Below, one piece after another: positions 9,210 to 17,947 of a stretch of DNA of 64,000 nucleotides (within the stretch, counting starts at the first letter, position 1; every line of letters starts with the position of its first letter). The DNA lies in the NCBI RefSeq assembly GCF_001898175.1, contig NZ_MKTH01000008.1, positions 186,001 to 250,000 of the forward strand, written 5' to 3'. A program made the translations under genes and the position numbers. The DNA comes from Cellulomonas sp. 73-92 (GTDB lineage Bacteria; Actinomycetota; Actinomycetes; Actinomycetales; Cellulomonadaceae). The notes beneath the pieces are model-generated. The model ran no database searches. It saw only the letters and a list, made by a program, of their open reading frames with translations, and was not told where the DNA came from.

Positions 9210-10589
9210 ATGAGCGCCGAATCGCCCTTCGACCCCGCATCCGCCGGCTGGGAGCAGCTGCTGCGCTCGATGCTGGGCCCCGCGGCCGACGAGGTGATCC
9301 AGCAGCTGAAGGAGGGCGGGTTCGACCCGTCGCAGCTGCCGGCGATCCCGGGCATGCCGACCGACCCCGAGTCCCTGCGCCAGATGGCGGCGCAGGTGCA
9401 GCGCCTGGTCGCCGCCGGCGGCGAGGGCGGCGTCAACTGGGAGATGGCCCAGGAGCTGGCGCGCCAGCAGGCGAGCGCCGGCGGGGACCCCTCGGTGGGC
9501 GCGATCGACCGTCGCACGGTCGCCGACGCGTTCTCCGTCGCCGAGCTGTGGCTCGACGCCGTCACCGACGTCGCGCCCTCCGGCGCGGCCGGGCGGGCGT
9601 GGAGCCGCGCGGAGTGGGTCGAGGCGACGCTGCCGACCTGGCGCACGCTCACCGAGCCGATCGCGACGTCGCTCGCGGCGGCCCTCGCCGGCGCGCTCGG
9701 GACGACCGTCCGCGAGGAGATGGGCGGCGAGGGGTTCGGGCTCGACGTCACCGACATGGTCCACCGGCTGGGCCAGACGGTGTTCGGGCTCCAGGTCGGC
9801 CAGGCCGTCGGCACGCTCGCCCGCGAGGTGTTCGGCGCGACCGACGTCGGGCTGTCGCTGCTCGCCACCCCGGTGCCCGTGCTGCTGCCGGGCAACGTCG
9901 CCGCGTTCGGCGAGGGCCTCGAGGTGCCCGACGAGGAGCTCCGGCTCTTCCTCGCGCTGCGCGAGGCCGCGGCGACACGGCTGATGACCCACGTGCCGTG
10001 GCTGCGCGCGCACCTGCTCGGGGCCGTGGAGGCGTACGCCCGCGGCATCACCATCGACACCGAGCAGCTCGAGGAGGCCGTCCGCTCCGTCGACCCGACC
10101 GATCCCGCCGCCCTGCAGGCGGCGTTGTCCGGCGGCGTGTTCGGCCCGCAGACGACGCCCGGCCAGCAGGCCGCGCTCGACCGCCTGGAGACGTCGCTGG
10201 CCCTCGTCGAGGGCTGGGTCGACGAGGTCAGCGCGGCCGCCGCCCTCGCCCACCTGCCGCACGCCGTGGCGCTGCGGGAGATGCTGCGGCGGCGGCGGGC
10301 CGCCGGCGGCCCGGCGGAGCAGACCCTCGCGACGCTCGTCGGGCTGCAGCTGCGGCCCCGCCGGCTGCGCGACGCCGCGGCGCTGTGGGCTGCCATCGCC
10401 GCCGAGCGCGGCCAGTCCGGCCGGGACGCCGTGTGGCAGCACCCGGACCTCATGCCGACGGCGGCGGACCTCGACGACCCCGCCGGCTACGCCGCCCGGC
10501 AGCGTGAGGCCGACGCCGAGTCGGCGGCGCTGGACGCCGCGATCGCGGAGATCCTCGGCCACGACGAGCCCGGCGCGCCTTCCGCGTAG
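9210..10589 (+). CDS. zinc-dependent metalloprotease family (DUF2342 / F420-biosynthesis-associated)
   Basis: LREAAATRLMTHVPWLRAHLLGAVEAYARGI and overall layout of DUF2342 proteins; SD gaggag. Confidence 0.85.
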   Translation: MSAESPFDPASAGWEQLLRSMLGPAADEVIQQLKEGGFDPSQLPAIPGMPTDPESLRQMAAQVQRLVAAGGEGGVNWEMAQELARQQASAGGDPSVGAIDRRTVADAFSVAELWLDAVTDVAPSGAAGRAWSRAEWVEATLPTWRTLTEPIATSLAAALAGALGTTVREEMGGEGFGLDVTDMVHRLGQTVFGLQVGQAVGTLAREVFGATDVGLSLLATPVPVLLPGNVAAFGEGLEVPDEELRLFLALREAAATRLMTHVPWLRAHLLGAVEAYARGITIDTEQLEEAVRSVDPTDPAALQAALSGGVFGPQTTPGQQAALDRLETSLALVEGWVDEVSAAAALAHLPHAVALREMLRRRRAAGGPAEQTLATLVGLQLRPRRLRDAAALWAAIAAERGQSGRDAVWQHPDLMPTAADLDDPAGYAARQREADAESAALDAAIAEILGHDEPGAPSA

Positions 10590-10603
10590 CCCCCGGCGTC
10601 CGG

Positions 10604-11242
10604 TCAGGCGCGGCGGCCGCCGAGGGACGGACGTCGAGCCGTCCCCATGTCGAACAGGACGCCGTCCGTGGCCTCGTCGGGCACCGGCATGGCGTCCTCG
10701 TCGACATCCCACGCGCCGTCGTCGTCCGGCCCGGCCTCGCCGTGCCCCCGGGCGTAGGCGTACCCGTCGAGGAAGCCGCGGGCGCGCGCGGTGTGCGGGT
10801 AGCGGTCCACGAGCGCCCAGAACGACCCGTCATGGCCGGGGCGCAGCAGGTGCGCCAGCTCGTGCATCAGCACGTAGTCGAGCACCCAGCGCGGCATGCC
10901 CTGCAGCCGGTCGGAGATGCGGATGGTGCGGTCCACCGTGGTGCACGAGCCCCAGCGCTTGCCCTGCCGGCTCGACCACGACACCGACGCCGGCACCGCG
11001 CGCCCCTCCAGGTACTCCCGCGAGAGCTCCGTCGCGCGCCGCAGCAGGGCCGCGTCGGAGGGCCGGCGCCGCTCGTCCTGCACTGCGAGGCGGCCGAGCA
11101 TCCGGTCGACCCACTCGCGCTCCTGCGCCCGCGTGAACCGGGCCGGGATCGACACGACCGTGACGCCGCCCTCGCGCCACGCGGTCACGGTGCGGGTGCG
11201 GCGGCGGGAGCGGCGGACCTCGACGGCGTCCGGTGTCGGCAC
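10604..11242 (-). CDS. M48/WLM (YgjP-like, DUF45) metallopeptidase
   Basis: YVLMHELAHLLRPGHDGSFWALVDRYP zinc motif HELAH; SSRQGKRWGSCT. Confidence 0.9.
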   Translation of the reverse strand: MPTPDAVEVRRSRRRTRTVTAWREGGVTVVSIPARFTRAQEREWVDRMLGRLAVQDERRRPSDAALLRRATELSREYLEGRAVPASVSWSSRQGKRWGSCTTVDRTIRISDRLQGMPRWVLDYVLMHELAHLLRPGHDGSFWALVDRYPHTARARGFLDGYAYARGHGEAGPDDDGAWDVDEDAMPVPDEATDGVLFDMGTARRPSLGGRRA

Positions 11243-11461
11243 AGACCGCACCGTAACCCCGCGCGGCGACACCGCCCGCCTCCCTCCACAGCCGGCACGC
11301 CCTCCGCCGAATGGTCGAACCCTCCGGCTCCCACCCTGGTCCGGGCCTGCGCGGGGTGCCCGGTCTGTACTGTGTGCCCCTGGGCCCGCCGCACACGGCG
11401 CCGGCCCGTTCCGCATCGGGCGCCTCGCGCGCGCCGACGCACCACTTCGAGGAGGGACCTG

Positions 11462-11620
11462 ATGGCCGAGACCTACGCGGGTGAGTTCTACTGCGTGAAG
11501 TGCAAGGAGAAGCGGGAGGCGACGGGCGAGGTTGTCGTCTCGGAGTCCGGGCGCAAGATGGCCAAGGCCGTCTGCCCGGTCTGCGGCACCAAGCTCAACC
11601 GGATCCTCGGCAAGGCCTGA
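11462..11620 (+). CDS. DUF5679 small zinc-ribbon protein
   Basis: 52 aa MAETYAGEFYCVKCKEKREATGEVVVSESGRKMAKAVCPVCGTKLNRILGKA; two CxxC pairs; SD gaggag. Confidence 0.88.
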   Translation: MAETYAGEFYCVKCKEKREATGEVVVSESGRKMAKAVCPVCGTKLNRILGKA

Positions 11621-11735
11621 ACCGGTCCGTCCGCGAGGGGCTCCGCCATGGTGGCGGGGCCCCTCGCGTGTCTGTGGACGACGAAGCGTGCGCGGCCGGC
11701 GGCGCTGGCACTCTGCACCGGTGCGAGGGACCGGC

Positions 11736-12677
11736 GTGAGGCTGCGGACGGGGCTGCCCGTGCTGCGCCGCGGCGCCGACGAGGTGCAGGTCGGCACGGA
11801 CCCGCGCTGGGCCGTGCGCCTGACGAACCTGGCTCCCGACGAGGTCGAGGCCCTGGTCACGCGGCGTGCCGGGCTCGACGGGCCGCGGCTGGGCGGCCTG
11901 GTCGACGAGCTCGCGCTCGCCGGCCTCGCGGTGCCGGACGACATCCCCGACGGCCCGCCGGATTCCCTCGTGCTCGGGCTGCTGCGGCCGGAGGACGACC
12001 CGGTGGCGCGCACGCGCCGGCGCGGCGCCTCGTGCGTCGGCGTCGTCGGCCTCGGGCCCACCGGCCTCGGCATCGCGGCAGGGCTCGCGGCCGCGGGCGT
12101 CGGCACCGTCCTCCTGGACGACGAACGACCCGTGCGCACGGCCGACGTGGGCGCGACCGGCTACCGGTGGAGCGACGTCGGGCAGCCCCGCGAGCGGGCC
12201 GCCACCCGGCTGCTGCGGGACGTGGCCCCCACCGTCGACGTCGACGGCCCCGCGACGCCCGACGTCCTCGTCGTCGTCGAGGGCGCCGCGGCCGACCCGG
12301 CCCGCCCCGAGCGGCTCCTGTCGCTCGACGTCACGCACCTGTCGGTCGTGGTGCGCGAGGGGGACACCGTCGTCGGGCCGCTCGTCGTGCCCGGTGCGGG
12401 CGCGTGCCTGCGCTGCCTGGACCTGCATCGCGCCGACCTCGACCCCGCATGGCCGCTGGTCCTGTCCCAGCTCGTCGGCACGGACGCCGTGGAACCCGGT
12501 CCGGTCGCATCGGTCGCGGCCGGGCTGGCCGTGGCGAGCCTGCTGGCCACGGTCGACGGCCGGCCGATCGCCCCGGGGCTGACGTGGGAGGTCGCGCTGC
12601 CGGACGCGGTCCCACGGGAACGGGTGTGGCAGCCCCACCCGCGCTGCGGCTGCACCCGGCTGCCCGACGAGCCGTGA
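11736..12677 (+). CDS. ThiF/E1-like adenylyltransferase-fold protein (often auto-annotated as TOMM leader-peptide-binding)
   Basis: GVVGLGPTGLGIAAGLAAAGVGTVLLDDE Rossmann motif; C-terminal CLRCLDLHRADLD...HPRCGC Cys pairs. Confidence 0.7.
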   Translation: MRLRTGLPVLRRGADEVQVGTDPRWAVRLTNLAPDEVEALVTRRAGLDGPRLGGLVDELALAGLAVPDDIPDGPPDSLVLGLLRPEDDPVARTRRRGASCVGVVGLGPTGLGIAAGLAAAGVGTVLLDDERPVRTADVGATGYRWSDVGQPRERAATRLLRDVAPTVDVDGPATPDVLVVVEGAAADPARPERLLSLDVTHLSVVVREGDTVVGPLVVPGAGACLRCLDLHRADLDPAWPLVLSQLVGTDAVEPGPVASVAAGLAVASLLATVDGRPIAPGLTWEVALPDAVPRERVWQPHPRCGCTRLPDEP

Positions 12678-12683
12678 GACGCG

Positions 12684-12719
12684 CGAGGGCCCCGCACCGG
12701 TCGTGGTGCGGGGCCCTCG
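12684..12719. terminator. bidirectional intrinsic-terminator-like hairpin between convergent ThiF-like gene and whiB7
   Basis: perfect 15-bp stem cgagggccccgcacc / ggtgcggggccctcg with 6-nt loop. Confidence 0.75.
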
Positions 12720-12728
12720 TCGTCCGGC

Positions 12729-13052
12729 TCAGGCGGCCGGGTACACCGTGTCCTTGCGTGGGCGGCCACGGCCACGCTTCGTCGCGACCACCTGACCGCC
12801 GACGAACACCTCGCCACCCCAGACGCCCCACGGCTCCTCGCGCTCGATCGCGCCGGCCAGGCAGCCCTCCAGCAGCGGGCAGGTGCGGCAGAGCGCCTTG
12901 GCCTGCTCGACCTGGGCGGTGTGCTCGGCGAACCACAGCTCGGGGTCGTGCGTCCGGCACGGGATGAGGTCGGCGACCAGTCGGTCGAAGTCGTCGGCGC
13001 CCGTGGTGGAGACGCCCTGGTACACGGTGTCGAGCAGCGTCGTGAGCTGCAC
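12729..13052 (-). CDS. whiB7: WhiB7-type Fe-S transcription factor
   Basis: WhiB cysteines (C...CRTCPLLEGC), GVWGG motif, C-terminal AT-hook KRGRGRPRK; SD aggagg 5 nt before GTG. Confidence 0.92.
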   Translation of the reverse strand: MQLTTLLDTVYQGVSTTGADDFDRLVADLIPCRTHDPELWFAEHTAQVEQAKALCRTCPLLEGCLAGAIEREEPWGVWGGEVFVGGQVVATKRGRGRPRKDTVYPAA

Positions 13053-13074
13053 GATTCCTCCTGGAGTCCTTGCT

Positions 13075-13144
13075 GGTGAGCTGGTCTGGGTCCGCGGCCC
13101 CAGCTCACCGGGTTCTCCCGGAGAAACAGGAAGGCCGCGGACCC
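13075..13144 (-). promoter_or_regulatory. whiB7 5' leader: two mutually exclusive hairpins (candidate attenuator)
   Basis: hairpin A 13088-13099/13133-13144 (gggtccgcggcc, 12 bp perfect) and hairpin B 13075-13084/13100-13109 (ggtgagctgg, 10 bp perfect) interlock. Confidence 0.75.
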
Positions 13145-13184
13145 GGTGCGGGATCCACGGCCTGAGACGATGTTCGTCGTCAGA

Positions 13185-13403
13185 TCACGAGGTCCCGCGA
13201 GGGATCGGGTCGAGGTCGTCGAGGGCGACGCCGGTGCCGGCCGACGTGAGGAAGCCCACGACGGGCGCAGTACGCCCCTGGAGCTGGGCACGGCGGCGGT
13301 TGGCGGACACAGCACGCCCCTGGAACGGGGTGCCGGTGCCCGCGAGGAGGCACGCAGAAGCGCCCGTGCGGGTCATGAGGATCGTCGTCACGTCGGTCTG
13401 CAC
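13185..13403 (-). CDS. candidate leader uORF upstream of whiB7
   Basis: MQTDVTTILMTRTGASACLLAGTGTPFQGR... 72 aa (or start at 13391 with GGGGGTG SD); ends 40 nt before the hairpins. Confidence 0.5.
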   Translation of the reverse strand: MQTDVTTILMTRTGASACLLAGTGTPFQGRAVSANRRRAQLQGRTAPVVGFLTSAGTGVALDDLDPIPRGTS

Positions 13404-13461
13404 CCCCTCTCGTTCGTGGACCCGTGCCTCTTCGGCACAGCCCGGTGCTCAAACCTCGTCC

Positions 13462-13500
13462 ACCGTAGGGGGACTTCCCCGCCGCGGCAACGGATTATCG
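13462..13500 (-). promoter_or_regulatory. candidate whiB7 promoter
   Basis: minus-strand TTGCCG (13485-13490) - 17 bp - TACGGT (13462-13467); AT-rich CGATAATCCG immediately upstream of -35. Confidence 0.55.
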
Positions 13501-13532
13501 GCACGAGTTCGTGGCAGTTTCGCCGGCGCCGG

Positions 13533-15500
13533 TCAGCGGCGTGCGACGAGCCCCAGCAGCGCCTGCCCGTAGGCGTCGAGCTTCACGGGGCCGATCCCGC
13601 GGACCCGGGCCAGCTCCGCGATCGTCGCCGGGCGCAGCGTCGCGACGTCCTCCAGGGCGCGGTCGGCGAGCACCGTGTAGGCGGGACGGTCGAGCCGGCG
13701 GGCCTCGTCGGTGCGCCACTCGCGCAGGCGGGCCAGCAGCGCCGGGTCGGCGGCGGCCGGCGGCTCGGCGCCGCCCGCGCGTGCCGTGCCGCCCGACGGC
13801 CACAGCCCGTCGAGGAACCGCGACGCCTTGCGGGTGCCGCGCGACCCCGGTGTGCGCGCCCGGGCGAACGACATCTCCAGCCGCTCGCGCGCCCGCGTCA
13901 CGCCGACGTACAGCAGCCGGCGCTCCTCCTCGAGCGCGGCGGGGGTCTCGGCCAGGGAGATCGGCAGCAGCCCCTCCGAGAGGCCGGCGAGGAACACGAC
14001 GTCCCACTCCAACCCCTTGGCGGCGTGCAGCGAGGCCAGCGTCACGCCCTCGACGACCGGGGCGTGCTGCGCCGACGCGCGCTCGTCGAGCTCCGCCACG
14101 AGCTCGGCCAGGCCGGTCGCGCCCGCCGCCGCCAGGTCGTCGGCCAGCGTGGCCAGCGCCTGCATCGCGTCCCACCGCTCGCGCGCGGCGCCGCGGGGCG
14201 CCGGGGGCTGCTCCGACCAGCCGACGGTGCGCAGCACGTCGCGGGCGTTCTCCGGCATGCTCACGGACGGGTCGGCGGAGCGGACCGCGCCGCGCAGCAG
14301 GACGATCGCGTCGCGGACGTCGCGCCGCGCGAAGAATCGCTCCCCGCCGCGCACCTGGTAGCCGACGCCCGCCGTGGCGAGCGCCTCCTCGAAGGCCTCC
14401 CCCTGGACGTTGGTGCGGTAGAGCACCGCGATCTGGCTCGGCCGCGTCCCGTCGGCGACCAGCCGCGCGATGCGCGCCGCGATCCCCGCGGCCTCGGCCT
14501 CGTCGTCGTCGTACGCGGTCCAGCGCACGGGCGGGCCGTCCGGGCGCTGCGCGACGAGCTGGAGCGGGCTCGGCTCACCCCGCTTGCGGCCCGAGACCAG
14601 CAGCCGGTTGGCGAGGGTGACCACCTGCGGTGTCGAGCGGTAGTCGCGCACCAGCCGGATCTGCGCGGCGCCGGGGTGCGTGCGGCCGAACCCCAGCAGG
14701 TGCTCGGGGCTCGCGCCGGTGAACGAGTAGATGGTCTGGCTCGGGTCGCCGACGACGCACAGCTCGTGCCGGCCGCCGAGCCACTGGTCGAGCAGGTACT
14801 GCTGGAGCGGGCTGACGTCCTGGTACTCGTCGACGACGAAGTGGCGGTACTGCCCGCGCACCACGTCGGCCACGTCGCGGCGCTGCGCGATCATCGCCGC
14901 GGTCAGCAGCAGCACGTCCTCGAAGTCGATGACGCCGCGCTCGTTCTTCACGTCCTCGTAGGACGTCATGAGCCGGGCGACCTCCTGCGCGGCGAACCCG
15001 CCGGGCGTCGGCCGGGCCGCCGCGCCGACCGCCGCCACGTAGTCGTCGGCGGGCACGAGGCTGACCTTCGCCCACTCCACCTCGCTGGCGAGGTCGCGGA
15101 CCGCGATGCGGTCGACGTCGAGCCCCACCCGCCGGGCGGCCTCGGCGACGAGCGGGGCCTTCTTCTCCAGCAGCCGCGGCGGGGCGCCGCCGACGACCTT
15201 GGGCCAGAAGAAGCCGAGCTGGCGCAGCGCCGCGGCGTGGAACGTGCGGGCCTGCACGCCCCCGACGCCCAGGCCGCGCAGCCGGACGCGCATCTCCCCC
15301 GCCGCCCGCGCCGTGAACGTCACCGCCAGCACGCTCGCCGGCTTGTAGACGCCCGTGCGCACGCCGTACGCGATGCGGTGGGTGATCGCCCTCGTCTTGC
15401 CCGTCCCGGCGCCGGCGAGCACGCAGACCGGCCCGGTCAGGGCAGTGGCGACGGCGCGCTGCTCGGGGTCGAGCGCGTCCAGGAGGGCATCGGCGGACAT
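13533..15500 (-). CDS. uvrD2: ATP-dependent DNA helicase UvrD2 (UvrD/Rep family with HRDC)
   Basis: GAGTGKTRAITHRIAYG, VVDEYQDVSPLQQYLL, GDPSQTIYSFTGA, C-term HRDC (LARVRGIGPVKLDAYGQALL). Confidence 0.92.
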   Translation of the reverse strand: MSADALLDALDPEQRAVATALTGPVCVLAGAGTGKTRAITHRIAYGVRTGVYKPASVLAVTFTARAAGEMRVRLRGLGVGGVQARTFHAAALRQLGFFWPKVVGGAPPRLLEKKAPLVAEAARRVGLDVDRIAVRDLASEVEWAKVSLVPADDYVAAVGAAARPTPGGFAAQEVARLMTSYEDVKNERGVIDFEDVLLLTAAMIAQRRDVADVVRGQYRHFVVDEYQDVSPLQQYLLDQWLGGRHELCVVGDPSQTIYSFTGASPEHLLGFGRTHPGAAQIRLVRDYRSTPQVVTLANRLLVSGRKRGEPSPLQLVAQRPDGPPVRWTAYDDDEAEAAGIAARIARLVADGTRPSQIAVLYRTNVQGEAFEEALATAGVGYQVRGGERFFARRDVRDAIVLLRGAVRSADPSVSMPENARDVLRTVGWSEQPPAPRGAARERWDAMQALATLADDLAAAGATGLAELVAELDERASAQHAPVVEGVTLASLHAAKGLEWDVVFLAGLSEGLLPISLAETPAALEEERRLLYVGVTRARERLEMSFARARTPGSRGTRKASRFLDGLWPSGGTARAGGAEPPAAADPALLARLREWRTDEARRLDRPAYTVLADRALEDVATLRPATIAELARVRGIGPVKLDAYGQALLGLVARR

Positions 15501-15628
15501 CGCCCGCCATCCTTCCAGCCGCCGCCGACAGCCGGGACCCGCCCGCCGGGCCGGTGGACGGCCAGGAATGCCGGCGCGGCGGCGTACGTTGTCGGCCGAC
15601 GACCGAGCCTTCGACCGACCGAGGAACG

Positions 15629-15874
15629 ATGAGCGACGCGACGCTGACCATGTACACCACCACGTGGTGCGGCTACTGCCGCCGCCTGAAGTCGCAGCTC
15701 GACGCCGCCGGCATCGCGTACGACGAGGTCGACGTCGAGCAGGTGCCGGACGCCGCGGCGTTCGTCGAGTCCGTCAACGACGGCAACCGGACCGTGCCCA
15801 CGCTGGTGTTCCCCGACGGCTCGTCGGCCACCAACCCGTCGCTGGCCGAGGTGCAGGCGCGCCTTGCCGGCTGA
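15629..15874 (+). CDS. mycoredoxin / glutaredoxin family
   Basis: MSDATLTMYTTTWCGYCRRLKSQLDAAGIAYDEVDVE...VPTLVFPDG; CGYC active site. Confidence 0.93.
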   Translation: MSDATLTMYTTTWCGYCRRLKSQLDAAGIAYDEVDVEQVPDAAAFVESVNDGNRTVPTLVFPDGSSATNPSLAEVQARLAG

Positions 15875-15908
15875 TCTCGGTCGCGGCGCGTGGCCCGCGC
15901 TCGGCCGG

Positions 15909-16532
15909 CTAACGCGCGCCCGGCACGCGGCCGGCGAGGAACGCGAGGAACGCGTGGACCGCGGCGCCCACGGCGTCCGGGTCCTTCGTGAGCGAGTGCG
16001 TGTCGCCCGGGATGACGACGACCTCGCGTCGCGGGCCAGGCGGCGGCATCCCGAAGGCGTCGCGATCGCCCTGCACCACCAGCACCGGGACGGTTGGCGT
16101 GTCCAGCTCGGCGAGCCGGCTGCGGTCCGGCCTGCCCGGCGGGTGCAGCGGGAACGCGAGCGCGACCACGGCCACCGCCCCCGTCGAGGCGGCCGTGCGG
16201 CACGCCACCCGCGCGCCGCTGGAGCGGCCGCCGTGGACGGCCGGCAACGGGCCCACCTGGTCCAGCACCGCGGACGTCACGGTGAGCCACGCCTCGTCAA
16301 GCCGCGGGGCGGCGGGTGGCACACGTCGCCCGGCCACGCGGTACGGCTGGGTGACGCGCACGGCGACGTAGCCGGCCGCGAGCGCGCCGTCGCAGGCGGC
16401 ACGGATGTCGACGTGGTCGACCCCGCCGCCGGCACCGTGACCCACGAAGAACACCCCGACCGCGTCGCCGCCGGGCCGGTCGACGTCGGCCCAGGCCGGC
16501 CCCTCAGGCGTCTCGATCTCGACGCGCGTCAC
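15909..16532 (-). CDS. alpha/beta hydrolase (KANL3/Tex30-like)
   Basis: VGHGAGGGVDH, GGRSSGARVAC nucleophile elbow, VVQGDRDAFG. Confidence 0.85.
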   Translation of the reverse strand: MTRVEIETPEGPAWADVDRPGGDAVGVFFVGHGAGGGVDHVDIRAACDGALAAGYVAVRVTQPYRVAGRRVPPAAPRLDEAWLTVTSAVLDQVGPLPAVHGGRSSGARVACRTAASTGAVAVVALAFPLHPPGRPDRSRLAELDTPTVPVLVVQGDRDAFGMPPPGPRREVVVIPGDTHSLTKDPDAVGAAVHAFLAFLAGRVPGAR

Positions 16533-16614
16533 GCGCTCGAGCCTAGGGGCCGCCGGCCCGCTTTCGTCGGCCGCCGGAACGGCACCGGCCCCGCCACGCG
16601 CCCCGGACCGTCCG

Positions 16615-17841
16615 TCACCAGCGCGTCGGCAGCGGCGCCCCGAACCAGTCCGTGATCAGGGCGTAGGCCACCGACGTGCGCATCGGCAGCAGCACCTCGC
16701 CGGTGGCCGTCGCCGCCGCGAGCTCGTCGCGCGTGAACCAGCGGGCCAGCGTCACCTCGGCGCCGTCCGCGTGCACCTCGGTGGTGGCGGCGTGCCCGCG
16801 GAACGCCAGCATGAGCGAGGCCGGGAAGGGCCACGGCTGGCTGCCGCGGTAGACGACGCGGTCGACGACGACCGCCGTCTCCTCCGCCACCTCGCGCGCC
16901 ACCGCGTGCTCGGCCGACTCCCCCGCCTCCACGAAGCCCGCCAGGGTGGAGAACCGGCCGGGCGGCCACGCCGCGTTGTGGCCGAGCAGGATCCGGTCGT
17001 CGTCGTCCACCACCGCGACGATGATCGCCGGGTCCGTCCGCGGGTAGTGCTCCGAGCCGTCGACCGTGCACACCCGGATCCAGCCGGCCTGCGCCGGCAC
17101 CGTCGGCGCACCGCAACGCGGGCAGCGGGGGTGGCGGGTGTGCCACTCGTCGAGAGCGACCGCCATGGTGGCCAGGCCCGCATCGCGGGCCGGGAGGTCG
17201 GCACCCGCCTCCCGCAGGGCGGCCCACCGCAGCCCCGGCGCGGGCACGGGCACCGCGCGCTGGTGGCCGGCCCGCTCGCCCGCATCCCGGTCGCTCCCGC
17301 GCCCCGTGAGGTCCCCATCACCCTCACGAGCTCCGACGGGCCGGCGGTTCGCACCGTCGCCGTCGGGTTCGGCGAGGCCCCGGGCACCCACGCCCGCCCC
17401 GACGAGGTCCGCCGTCACCGGCTCGGGCACGGGTCCGTGCACGAGCACGTCGGACGACTGACCGATCCGCGGCGCGCCGCGGCCACGAGTCACGCGCCGG
17501 GCCAGGATCAGCGGCGCCGACGCGTCGTCCCCGTCGCGCCCGAGCAGCAGCCAGGACTCGTCGCCGGGCGTCGGGGGCCCGGGCTCGTCGTTCCCGTCGC
17601 CCTGGGGGCCGTCCCCGCTCGGGACGGGCCGCCCGTCGTCCCCGGCGACCCGGGCCGCGGTCGCGGGGTCGAGGAGCGCGGCGGCGCCGGACTCCCCCAC
17701 GACGACCTGGCCGCCGCCGACGACGAGCACGAGCGTGGCAGGGTCCAGGCGCGCGCGGGCGAGCACGTCGGGGTCGGCGCGCAAGTCGGCGGCGCGGTCG
17801 AGGAGGGCTCGGGCGAGGGGCATGGCCGCGGGGAAGTCCAC
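16615..17841 (-). CDS. nudC: NAD(+) diphosphatase (Nudix, zinc ribbon)
   Basis: CPRCGAPT zinc ribbon, Nudix box GFVEAGESAEHAVAREVAEETAV, SQPWPFPASLMLAF. Confidence 0.92.
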   Translation of the reverse strand: MDFPAAMPLARALLDRAADLRADPDVLARARLDPATLVLVVGGGQVVVGESGAAALLDPATAARVAGDDGRPVPSGDGPQGDGNDEPGPPTPGDESWLLLGRDGDDASAPLILARRVTRGRGAPRIGQSSDVLVHGPVPEPVTADLVGAGVGARGLAEPDGDGANRRPVGAREGDGDLTGRGSDRDAGERAGHQRAVPVPAPGLRWAALREAGADLPARDAGLATMAVALDEWHTRHPRCPRCGAPTVPAQAGWIRVCTVDGSEHYPRTDPAIIVAVVDDDDRILLGHNAAWPPGRFSTLAGFVEAGESAEHAVAREVAEETAVVVDRVVYRGSQPWPFPASLMLAFRGHAATTEVHADGAEVTLARWFTRDELAAATATGEVLLPMRTSVAYALITDWFGAPLPTRW

Positions 17842-17935
17842 GGCGCCACGCTACGCGGCGGCCGTACCGCGGCTCGGGCGGGCGCGGATGCCGGACACGC
17901 CGGGCGGGGGCCCCCGCCCTCGTCGGCCGCCGACC

Positions 17936-17941
17936 TACCCT
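17936..17941 (+). promoter_or_regulatory. -10-like TACCCT of a probable leaderless promoter
   Basis: TACCCT followed by 6 nt and GTG start at 17948. Confidence 0.5.
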
Positions 17942-17947
17942 GGCGAC

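Noticed and set aside
13146-15632. 828-aa plus-strand ORF
   Set aside because: Antisense to uvrD2 and whiB7 leader; biased composition
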